Shown here: one piece after another, positions 1-5,582 of the stretch | How positions within the stretch are numbered: position 1 is the stretch's first letter | How the letters are laid out: every line of letters begins with the position of its first letter | From: Clostridia bacterium | Lineage (GTDB): Bacteria > Bacillota > Clostridia > Oscillospirales > CAG-272 | DNA: 5,590 nucleotides | NCBI GenBank assembly: GCA_017958845.1 | Contig: JAGDBW010000014.1 | Coordinates: 1 to 5,590, forward strand | Reading direction: 5' to 3' | Made by a program: the position numbers and the translations under genes | The notes under the pieces: model-generated | What the model was told of the DNA's origin: nothing | What the model saw: only the letters and a program-made list of their open reading frames with translations | Databases searched by the model: none

Positions 1-41
1 CTCAAAAAGAAAACCCCGCGGCGCCGCCCGACGCCCCGCCT

Positions 42-130
42 CCGCATCTCCGACCACCCATACATACGGCAGCGCCCCGCGGGGCGCCGGGAAAACCCCA
101 CCTCCGCGCCCCCGGCTCCCACCTATAAAG
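42..130. repeat. Tandem intergenic repeat, copy A
   Basis: First clear copy of a roughly 110-bp tandem repeat upstream of the PduT-like gene. Bases 42-120 match copy B (153-231) at 78 of 79 positions. The single difference (G83 against C194) turns the centre into a perfect 16-bp palindrome, GCGCCCCGCGGGGCGC, at 72-87. The part left of 42 has diverged. A GAAAACCCC word at 9-17 recalls 91-99 of this copy, so an older decayed copy may lie at the left edge. The last ten bases (121-130, with TATAAA at 124-129) differ from the matching end of copy B. Confidence 0.9.
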
Positions 131-240
131 CCGCGCCCGCGGAACGCCGCCCCCGCATCTCCGACCACCCATACATACGGCAGCGCCCCGCGGCGCGCCG
201 GGAAAACCCCACCTCCGCGCCCCCGGCTCCCCCAATCATG
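131..240. repeat. Tandem intergenic repeat, copy B
   Basis: Complete 110-bp copy. It opens with the inverted repeat CCGCG-CC-CGCGG (131-142), runs through CATACATACGGCAG and the 10-bp palindrome CGGCGCGCCG (191-200), and ends in a C-rich segment (about 205-233). It matches copy A over 79 bp and copy C over 70 bp (131-200 against 241-310), with one mismatch in each comparison. Such near-identity in non-coding DNA points to recent duplication or ongoing homogenisation. Confidence 0.92.
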
Positions 241-310
241 CCGCGCCCGCGGAACGCCACCCCCGCATCTCCGACCACCCATACATACGGCAGCGCCCCG
301 CGGCGCGCCG
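241..310. repeat. Tandem intergenic repeat, copy C (3'-truncated)
   Basis: Third copy, keeping the first 70 bp of the unit (one mismatch to copy B, A259 for G149), including the inverted repeat at 241-252 and the palindrome CGGCGCGCCG at 301-310. Where copies A and B continue with GGGAAAACCCC, this copy passes into TCGAAAGGAAAAG, the ribosome binding site of the PduT-like gene. The repeat array therefore forms the untranslated leader, or promoter region, of that gene. Confidence 0.9.
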
Positions 311-326
311 TCGAAAGGAAAAGACC

Positions 327-872
327 ATGTTTTTCGCCATCGGAGTCATAGAACTCAAGAGCATCGCCCTCGGCATCGAGGCGACCGACGCCGCGCTCAA
401 GAGCGCGGGCATCACGCTGGTCTCCTCCCATCCGTCCTGCCCGGGCAAGTACGAGATCATCCTCACCGGCAGCATCGCCGACGTGACGGCCGCCGTCGAC
501 CACGTCAAAGGCAAGTTTGAGTCCAACATCATCGACTCGTCGGTGATGGGACGTATCGACCCGCACGTCATCGAGGCCCTCCTGGGCACCCAGCAGGGGC
601 AGAGAGAGGGCAGTCTCGGCGTCATCGAGACCTACTCGGCTGCCAGCGCCATCAAGGCGGCGGACGTCGCGGTCAAATGCGCCCGGGTGGAGCTCTATGA
701 TCTGCGCGTCTCCCGCGGTATCGGCGGAAAGGGCATGATCCTTTTGACCGGCGAGGTGGGGGACGTCTCCGCCGCCGTGGCGGCGGGAGCCGAATACGCG
801 GCGGGGCAGGGCCTTTTGGCGCACACGTCGATCGTGCCCGCGCCGCACCCCGAGCTCTGGGACCAGATATAA
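327..872 (+). CDS. pduT: PduT-like trimeric BMC shell protein (tandem BMC domains)
   Basis: A 181-residue shell protein with two BMC domains in tandem (about 2-90 and 93-175), so three chains would build one pseudohexameric tile of the microcompartment wall. The domain starts are visible as AIGVIEL (4-10) and SLGVIET, and the second half keeps RGIGGK and TGEVGDVSAAV. From memory it aligns along its whole length with Salmonella PduT (184 residues). The CPGK motif puts Cys38 exactly where PduT Cys38 binds a [4Fe-4S] cluster in the trimer pore, so a redox or electron-transfer pore is likely. The start is supported by AAAGGA at 314-319, eight bases upstream. The dehydratase follows 36 bp downstream, in the same apparent operon. 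The family call is firm; the Fe-S cluster is inferred from the conserved cysteine. Confidence 0.95.
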   Translation: MFFAIGVIELKSIALGIEATDAALKSAGITLVSSHPSCPGKYEIILTGSIADVTAAVDHVKGKFESNIIDSSVMGRIDPHVIEALLGTQQGQREGSLGVIETYSAASAIKAADVAVKCARVELYDLRVSRGIGGKGMILLTGEVGDVSAAVAAGAEYAAGQGLLAHTSIVPAPHPELWDQI

Positions 873-908
873 GCGACAAGCGACACAGACCGAGAAAGGA
901 AGAGCGAC

Positions 909-3449
909 ATGAACAAACAGACGCTTCCGTTCACCCTCCCGCAGACCCCGCGCGTGCGGCGGATGGTCGAACATCTGTACGCCAAGATGCCCGAGATCGA
1001 GCCCTACCGGGCGGAGCTCGTCACCGAGAGCTACCGCGCGACCGAGGGGCTGCCCCTCGTCCGCCGCCGCTCGGCGGCCTACCGCCGGATCCTCGAGGGG
1101 CTGCCGGTCGTCATCCGGCCGGAGGAGCTGATCGTGGGCTCCAACTCGGTCGCCCCCCGCGGCTGCCAGACCTACCCCGAATATTCGTGGGAGTGGCTGG
1201 AGGCGGAGCTGGACACCGTGGCGACCCGCGAGGCCGACCCATTCTTCATCTCCGAAGACACCAAGGCGCGCCTGCGCGCCGTCCATCCGTACTGGAAGGG
1301 AAAGACCACCTCCGAGCTCGCCGCCGCCAACATGGACCCGCTCGCGCTGGACGTGTTTCTGCACCACGGCGTGTTCACGGTCGGAAACTACTTTTACAAC
1401 GGTGTCGGACACCTGTGCGTCGACTATCCGCGCGTGATCCGCGAGGGCTACCGCGGCATCGAGCGCGAGGCGCTGGACCGCCTCGACCGTCTCTGTCCCG
1501 CCGCGCCGGACTACGCCGAGCGCCGCAACCTGCTGCTCGCCGTCGTCGAGACCTCGGAGGCCACCATCGCCTACGCCGGCCGCTACGCCGCGCTGGCGCG
1601 GGACATGGCAGAGAAAGAAAAGGACCCGACCCGCCGCTCGGAGCTGGAGCAGATCGCCCTGACCTGCGACCGCGTCCCCGCCGAGGGCGCGCGCAGCTTC
1701 CGCGAGGCCTGCCAGGCCTTCTGGTTTGTCCAGCAGCTGCTCCAGATGGAGTCCAGCGGCCACTCGATCTCCCCCGGCCGCTTCGACCAGTATATGTACC
1801 CGTACTACAAGGCCGATCTGGAAGCCGGCCGCATCACCCCCGAGCAGGCGCAGGAGCTGATCGACTGCGTCTGGATCAAACTCAACGACCTCAACAAAGT
1901 CCGTGACGCCGAATCGGCCAAGGGCTTTGCCGGTTACGGCCTGTTCCAGAACCTGATCGTCGGCGGCCAGACCCGCGACGGCCGCGACGCCACCAACGAC
2001 CTCTCCTATATGTGCCTCGAGGCGGCGATGCACGTGCGCCTGTCGCAGCCGTCGCTGTCCATCCGCGTCTGGGACGGCTCGCCGCAGGACCTGCTGCTGA
2101 AAGCCGCGTCTGTCACCCGTGAGGGCCTCGGCCTGCCCGCCTACTACAACGACGGCATCATCATCCCCGCCATGACGGCGCGCGGCATCCCGCTCGAGGA
2201 GGCGCGCGACTACTGCATCATCGGATGCGTCGAGCCGCAAGTAGCCGGAAAGACCGACGGCTGGCACGACGCCGCGTTCTTCAATATGTGCCGCCCCTTG
2301 GAGCTCGTCTTTTCCAACGGCGTCGACCGCGGCGTGCAGATCGGTCCGCGGACCGGCGAGCTGTCCGCGCTCGACACCTTTGAAAAATTCTTCGACGCGT
2401 ACAAACAGCAGGAGGCCGCCATGATCCGCCTGCTGGTCAACGCGATCAACGCCGTCGACGCGGCCCACGCGGCGCGCTGTCCGCTGCCGTTCCAGTCCTC
2501 GATGGTCGCCGACTGCATGGAGCGCGGCCGGTGCGTGCAGGAGGGCGGCGCGCACTACAACTTCTCCGGTCCGCAGGGCTTCGGGATCGCCAACATGACC
2601 GACGCGCTGCTCGCCGTCCGCGAACTGGTCTACCAACAAAAGAAATATACGCTGTCCGGACTCAAAGAAGCGCTCCAAAAGAACTACGGCCGGGGCCTGC
2701 CCGCCGAACGCGCGCTGGAGCTGACCGTGGCCGTCGCGGCCGAACTGACCCAAAACGGAAAAGCCCCCGCCGACCGCGAGATCCGCGCCGTCTACGAGCG
2801 GCTGACCCGCGACAGCGCGTCCACCCCCGCCGAGCGCGCCGTCTACGACGCGATGCTGCGCGACATGGACGCCCTGCCGCATTACGGAAACGACATCGAA
2901 GAGGTGGACCTGTTCGCCCGCGAGGTGGCCTACACCTACACCCGCGAGATCGAAAAGTACCGCAACCACCGCGGCGGCATCTTCCAGGCCGGTCTCTATC
3001 CCGTATCGGCCAACGTGCCGCTCGGCGCGCAGACCGGCGCGACCCCCGACGGCCGGCTGGCCTGCACCCCCATCGCCGACGGCGTCGGCCCCGTCTCCGG
3101 CCGCGACCGCAAAGGCCCCACCGCCGCCGCCAACTCGGTGGCGCGGCTGGACCACGGCATCGCCTCCAACGGCACGCTCTTCAACCAGAAGTTTCACCCC
3201 TCCGCCCTCGCCGGAATGGAAAGTCTCGCCAAGTTCGTGGCCCTCATCCGCGGCTTCTTTGACCAAAAGGGGATGCACATGCAGTTCAACGTCGTCAGCC
3301 GCGAGACCCTGCTCGACGCGCAGAAACACCCCGAAAAATACAAGTCCCTGGTCGTCCGCGTCGCGGGCTACTCGGCGCTGTTTACCACCCTGTCCCGCAG
3401 TCTCCAGGACGACATCAACGCCCGCACCGAGCACGCCTTTGACCGCTGA
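909..3449 (+). CDS. dhaB1: B12-independent glycyl radical 1,2-propanediol/glycerol dehydratase
   Basis: An 846-residue glycyl radical enzyme of the pyruvate-formate-lyase superfamily, predicted to dehydrate 1,2-propanediol to propionaldehyde or glycerol to 3-hydroxypropionaldehyde inside the BMC. The radical loop is RVAGYSA with Gly820 near the C-terminus. The thiyl residue is Cys440 in GCVEP, with general base Glu442. His168, His285, Ser286 and Asp454 (in GWHDAAFFN) match the substrate-contacting residues of the Clostridium butyricum and Roseburia inulinivorans enzymes, and SNGTLFNQKFHPSAL is typical of this subgroup. The C. butyricum enzyme has 787 residues; most of the excess here is a helical insertion at about 597-655 (see findings). 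AAAGGA at 895-900 sets the start. The substrate cannot be decided from sequence; propanediol is favoured by the BMC context. The symbol follows the C. butyricum glycerol dehydratase. Confidence 0.93.
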   Translation: MNKQTLPFTLPQTPRVRRMVEHLYAKMPEIEPYRAELVTESYRATEGLPLVRRRSAAYRRILEGLPVVIRPEELIVGSNSVAPRGCQTYPEYSWEWLEAELDTVATREADPFFISEDTKARLRAVHPYWKGKTTSELAAANMDPLALDVFLHHGVFTVGNYFYNGVGHLCVDYPRVIREGYRGIEREALDRLDRLCPAAPDYAERRNLLLAVVETSEATIAYAGRYAALARDMAEKEKDPTRRSELEQIALTCDRVPAEGARSFREACQAFWFVQQLLQMESSGHSISPGRFDQYMYPYYKADLEAGRITPEQAQELIDCVWIKLNDLNKVRDAESAKGFAGYGLFQNLIVGGQTRDGRDATNDLSYMCLEAAMHVRLSQPSLSIRVWDGSPQDLLLKAASVTREGLGLPAYYNDGIIIPAMTARGIPLEEARDYCIIGCVEPQVAGKTDGWHDAAFFNMCRPLELVFSNGVDRGVQIGPRTGELSALDTFEKFFDAYKQQEAAMIRLLVNAINAVDAAHAARCPLPFQSSMVADCMERGRCVQEGGAHYNFSGPQGFGIANMTDALLAVRELVYQQKKYTLSGLKEALQKNYGRGLPAERALELTVAVAAELTQNGKAPADREIRAVYERLTRDSASTPAERAVYDAMLRDMDALPHYGNDIEEVDLFAREVAYTYTREIEKYRNHRGGIFQAGLYPVSANVPLGAQTGATPDGRLACTPIADGVGPVSGRDRKGPTAAANSVARLDHGIASNGTLFNQKFHPSALAGMESLAKFVALIRGFFDQKGMHMQFNVVSRETLLDAQKHPEKYKSLVVRVAGYSALFTTLSRSLQDDINARTEHAFDR

Positions 3450-3577
3450 CGCCCGGCCCGCGCCGCCCGTCTGACAAGCGGGCCGCCCGCTCCGTCTGAC
3501 CGGCCTCCGCGCCGCGCGATACCCGCACCACCGGAGAGACCGGCCTCCGCGCCGCCCGGTTTGAAAGAAAACGCGCC

Positions 3578-3594
3578 GCCCGGCCATACCGGGC
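3578..3594 (+). other. Perfect hairpin GCCCGG-N5-CCGGGC
   Basis: A six-base perfect stem, all G-C pairs, with the 5-nt loop CCATA, in the gap upstream of the activase. The following sequence (AGAACGACC) has no T-run. Together with the 3610-3627 hairpin it would form a stable RNA structure starting about 100 nt before the activase start. Confidence 0.55.
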
Positions 3595-3609
3595 AGAACG
3601 ACCGCCCCT

Positions 3610-3627
3610 CGCCGCCCGACAGCGGCG
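3610..3627 (+). other. Perfect hairpin CGCCGC-N6-GCGGCG
   Basis: A six-base perfect all-GC stem with the loop CCGACA, ending 55 bp before the activase start codon. It is followed by AAAGCACCG rather than a T-run, so factor-independent termination is unlikely. A block to exonucleases or an RNA processing boundary would fit better. Confidence 0.55.
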
Positions 3628-3682
3628 AAAGCACCGTCTGAAAGGCAAAACCCCCACCCACTATACCAAAAAAGGAGAACAC

Positions 3683-4471
3683 ATGACAAACGAAAGGGAT
3701 GTCAAAGGCCGCATATTCGATATACAGCGGTACTCGATCCATGACGGGCCGGGCATCCGCACCATCGTGTTTTTCAAGGGATGCGGCCTGCGCTGCCGCT
3801 GGTGCTGCAACCCCGAGTCCCAGCGCCGCGACCCCGAGCAGATGGAGCGCGGCGGCCGCGTCGAGACGGTCGGGCGCGACGCCACGGTGGCCGAGGTGAT
3901 GGCCGAGATCCTGCGCGATCTCCCGTACTACAAACGCTCGGGCGGCGGCGTCACCCTCTCCGGCGGCGAGTGTATGCTCCAGCCCGACTTTGCGGCGGCC
4001 CTGCTCGCCGCCTGCCGCGCGGCGGGACTGCACACCGCGGTCGAGACGGCGGGCTTCGCCCCACGAGAAAACATCGAGCGGGTGCTGCCGCTGGTGGATC
4101 TGGTGCTCATGGACCTCAAACACACCGACCCCGACAAGCACCGGGCCTGGTGCGGCCAGCCAAACGACCGGATCATCGACAACGTCCGCTATATCGCCGC
4201 ACACGCCCGCGAGACGGTCGTCCGCGTCCCGGTCATCCCGGGCTTCAACGACGACGAACCGACCGTCCGCTCCATCGCCCGCTTTGCGGCTTCGCTGCCG
4301 GGCGTCAGAGAGCTGCATCTGCTCCCGTATCACCGCCTCGGCTACGACAAATATATCGGCCTCGGCCGTCCCTACGGCATGGGCGACGTCCCGCCGCTTT
4401 CGCAGGAGCGCGCGCGGGCGCTGTTGTCGGTCGCCGAGGAGAGCGGCCTCGCCTGCCGGATAGGAGGATAA
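3683..4471 (+). CDS. dhaB2: Radical SAM glycyl-radical-enzyme activase
   Basis: A 262-residue activating enzyme that should cleave S-adenosylmethionine to abstract hydrogen from Gly820 of the dehydratase encoded just upstream. The CX3CX2C motif at Cys34, Cys38 and Cys41 binds the radical-SAM [4Fe-4S] cluster. Other family marks are HDGPGIRT (20-27), the SGGE SAM-binding motif (93-96), DLKH (144-147) and RVPVIPGFND (181-190). No cysteine cluster lies between Cys42 and the SGGE motif, so the ferredoxin-like insert with two extra clusters found in many activases of about 300 residues is absent, as in pyruvate-formate-lyase activase. The residue after SGGE is Cys97, where proline is common. AAAGGAG at 3671-3677 supports the start. 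A shell gene begins one base after the stop codon. Confidence 0.94.
   Translation: MTNERDVKGRIFDIQRYSIHDGPGIRTIVFFKGCGLRCRWCCNPESQRRDPEQMERGGRVETVGRDATVAEVMAEILRDLPYYKRSGGGVTLSGGECMLQPDFAAALLAACRAAGLHTAVETAGFAPRENIERVLPLVDLVLMDLKHTDPDKHRAWCGQPNDRIIDNVRYIAAHARETVVRVPVIPGFNDDEPTVRSIARFAASLPGVRELHLLPYHRLGYDKYIGLGRPYGMGDVPPLSQERARALLSVAEESGLACRIGG
4462..4467 (+). promoter_or_regulatory. AGGAGG ribosome binding site inside the activase 3' end
   Basis: A consensus Shine-Dalgarno sequence made by the last Ile-Gly-Gly codons of the activase, five bases before the ATG at 4473. The activase stop (4469-4471) is separated from that ATG by one base, so translation of the two genes is very likely coupled. 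Confidence 0.88.
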
Positions 4472-4472
4472 C

Positions 4473-4832
4473 ATGACCATTGAGGAAAAAATGCGTATTG
4501 TACAAGAACTGGTGCCCGGCAAACAGGTCACCCTCGCGCATCTGATCGCCCATCCCGACCCGGTCCTGTACGTCAAGATGGGTCTGACCGCCACCGAGAC
4601 CGAGACCACCGAGGCCATCGGGATCCTGACCGTCACGCCCCCCGAGGCGGCGGTCATCCTGGCCGACGTCGCCACCAAGGCTTCGGGCGTCACCCTCGGC
4701 TTTGTCGATCGCTTCAGCGGCACCGTGATCGTCACCGGCACGGTCTCGCAGGTCGAGGCGGCGCTGGAGCGCGCCCGCGACTACGCGCGGGACAAACTCG
4801 GCTGCGCGGCGTGCGAGCTGACCAAGACCTGA
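4473..4832 (+). CDS. pduU: PduU/EutS-like circularly permuted BMC shell protein
   Basis: A 119-residue hexameric shell protein of the circularly permuted BMC type. The N-terminal segment VPGKQVTLAHLIAHP (14-28) closely matches the part of Salmonella PduU (116 residues) and EutS that forms the small beta-barrel over the hexamer pore. The permuted BMC fold follows from about residue 47: EAIGILTVTPPEAA, DVATKASGV, then GFVDRFSGTVIVTG. The C-terminal CELTKT resembles the PduU end. In the Pdu and Eut systems this is a minor shell component with a capped pore, and PduU has been linked to PduV binding; here the PduV-like gene is next. Translation is probably coupled to the activase. An internal Met7 could be an alternative start but has no comparable ribosome binding site. 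Confidence 0.95.
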   Translation: MTIEEKMRIVQELVPGKQVTLAHLIAHPDPVLYVKMGLTATETETTEAIGILTVTPPEAAVILADVATKASGVTLGFVDRFSGTVIVTGTVSQVEAALERARDYARDKLGCAACELTKT

Positions 4833-4967
4833 CGACCGCGCCGCCCGCCTCTCCGCGCCGCGTCAAAGACAGAGCGCCGACGCCGCCCGTCTCCCCGCTC
4901 CAAAAAGCCCCACCCCAAAAAAACGTCCGCCGCCCCCAAAAACGCGCCGTGACCGACAGGACCCGCT
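4833..4967. other. C/A-rich intergenic gap
   Basis: A 135-bp gap without a gene. It contains two CGCCGCCCG words (4839-4847, 4881-4889) and CTCCGCGCC (4851-4859), shared with the other gaps. Bases 4890-4943 are strongly skewed on the + strand: 27 C, 18 A, 5 G and 4 T by hand count. There is no clear hairpin-plus-T terminator. A weak AGGA (4958-4961) serves the GTPase gene. Confidence 0.6.
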
Positions 4968-5504
4968 ATGAAAAAAGTATTGCTCATCGGCCGCTCCGAA
5001 GCGGGAAAGACCACCCTCGCCCAGCGTCTGCTCGGCGAGGAGCCCCGCTATCACAAGACGCAGGCCGTCACGCTGGTCGGCCCGATCATCGACACGCCGG
5101 GCGAATACTGCCAGCGCGCCGAATATGCCAAAGCGCTCGCCCTCTACGCCTACGAGGCCGACGTCGTGGCGTTGGTCGTGTCCGCCGACGAGCCGTTCAT
5201 GCTCTTTTCTCCCGGCATCACGTCGCTTGTCAACCGCGAGGTCGTCGGGGTCGTCACCGGCGTCGACAAACCCGGCGCGCGCCCCGATCTCTGCGACTCC
5301 TGGCTGCGTCTGTGCGGCTGCCGCCGCCTCTTTCACATGGACGCGCTGCACGGCGAGGGCGTGGGAGAACTACTCGACTATCTCGGCGCCGACGGCAGCC
5401 CCGCCCGCCCGCCGGACGAAACAAAGATACGGCGATCTCCCGCCGAGCCGATAAAGACGGCAAAGAAGACGCCGAAAAAGGTGCCAAAACAGACCGAAAA
5501 ATGA
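4968..5504 (+). CDS. eutP: EutP/PduV-like BMC-associated GTPase with basic tail
   Basis: A 178-residue P-loop GTPase of the EutP/PduV family, whose members accompany Eut and Pdu microcompartments; their role is poorly defined (PduV has been linked to organelle positioning). The P-loop is GRSEAGKT (8-15), the KTQA motif sits at 30-33 with Thr31 as likely switch I residue, and DTPGEY (42-47) is the G3 motif diagnostic of this family. The G4 motif is TGVD (97-100) where relatives have a TKxD-like sequence, so the usual lysine is missing. DALHGEGV (125-132) takes the G5 region. After about residue 141 comes a tail with eight lysines among the last 26 residues, probably disordered. The start follows a weak AGGA six bases upstream. 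The family is secure; the cellular role is not. Confidence 0.9.
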   Translation: MKKVLLIGRSEAGKTTLAQRLLGEEPRYHKTQAVTLVGPIIDTPGEYCQRAEYAKALALYAYEADVVALVVSADEPFMLFSPGITSLVNREVVGVVTGVDKPGARPDLCDSWLRLCGCRRLFHMDALHGEGVGELLDYLGADGSPARPPDETKIRRSPAEPIKTAKKTPKKVPKQTEK

Positions 5505-5582
5505 CCAAACCCCCGTCGGATACAAGCGGCAAACGGACCACAAGACGCCCGCCGTCGGTCTCCGGGACAGGAAAGGACAACC
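5505..5582. other. Short intergenic gap before the next gene
   Basis: A 78-bp gap. The only recognisable element is GAAAGGA at 5571-5577, placed as a ribosome binding site for the ATG at 5583. No terminator is visible, so the operon probably continues. Confidence 0.6.

Larger units (their letters stand above)
3450..3682 (+). promoter_or_regulatory. Structured intergenic region between dehydratase and activase
   Basis: A 233-bp gap with no convincing gene. It holds an 18-bp direct repeat (3498-3515 and 3538-3555, beginning GACCGGCCTCCG), three CGTCTGA words (3468-3474, 3493-3499, 3635-3641), and several perfect GC-rich inverted repeats: 3478-3490 (5-bp stem), 3578-3594 (GCCCGG, 5-nt loop, CCGGGC) and 3610-3627 (CGCCGC, 6-nt loop, GCGGCG). 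None is followed by a T-run, so they are not classic intrinsic terminators. Processing, mRNA stabilisation or attenuation that keeps activase below dehydratase is a plausible role, but inferred. Confidence 0.55.

Noticed and set aside
121..130. TATAAA at 124-129 as a -10 promoter element
   Set aside because: The sequence 17-18 bases upstream is GC-rich with no -35 likeness, and copies B and C lack the hexamer. TATACC at 3662-3667 before the activase fails in the same way.
2..235. A - strand frame whose translation repeats every 37 residues (GEPGARRWGFPGAPRG)
   Set aside because: The protein repeat simply reflects the 111-bp DNA repeat between copies A and B. The next spacing is 110 bp, which breaks the frame, and no ribosome binding site or family similarity is visible.
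42..310. Reading the repeats as a CRISPR array
   Set aside because: The unit is about 110 bp and almost identical along its whole length, with no short repeat alternating with unique spacers.
238..351. A 37-codon upstream frame beginning in repeat copy B and overlapping the PduT-like start
   Set aside because: No Shine-Dalgarno sequence precedes its ATG (the context is C-rich), and the ATG is absent from the equivalent place in copy A. A regulatory leader peptide is possible but unsupported.
1187..1906. Frame-shifted + strand open frames inside the dehydratase and activase genes (also 2531-3262 and 3781-4476)
   Set aside because: Their translations are Arg/Pro/Ala-rich and lack motifs; they are shadow frames of GC-rich genes whose true frame shows catalytic residues throughout.
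909..3449. Assignment of the glycyl radical enzyme to choline trimethylamine-lyase or hydroxyproline dehydratase
   Set aside because: All share GCVE around the catalytic cysteine, but the GWHDAAFFN and NQKFHPSAL segments and the His168/His285/Ser286/Asp454 set match glycerol/propanediol dehydratases, and the shell gene set is Pdu-like.
3578..3627. Rho-independent terminator after the dehydratase gene
   Set aside because: The stems are strong, but neither is followed by a T-run on the + strand.
123..3689. A 1188-codon open frame on the - strand covering the first two genes
   Set aside because: It lies antisense to two genes with clear family motifs, has a low-complexity Val/Gly/Ala/Arg/Asp-rich translation with no recognisable domain, and is expected from codon bias in GC-rich DNA. 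The long - strand frame at 3368-4741, opposite the activase, is rejected for the same reason.
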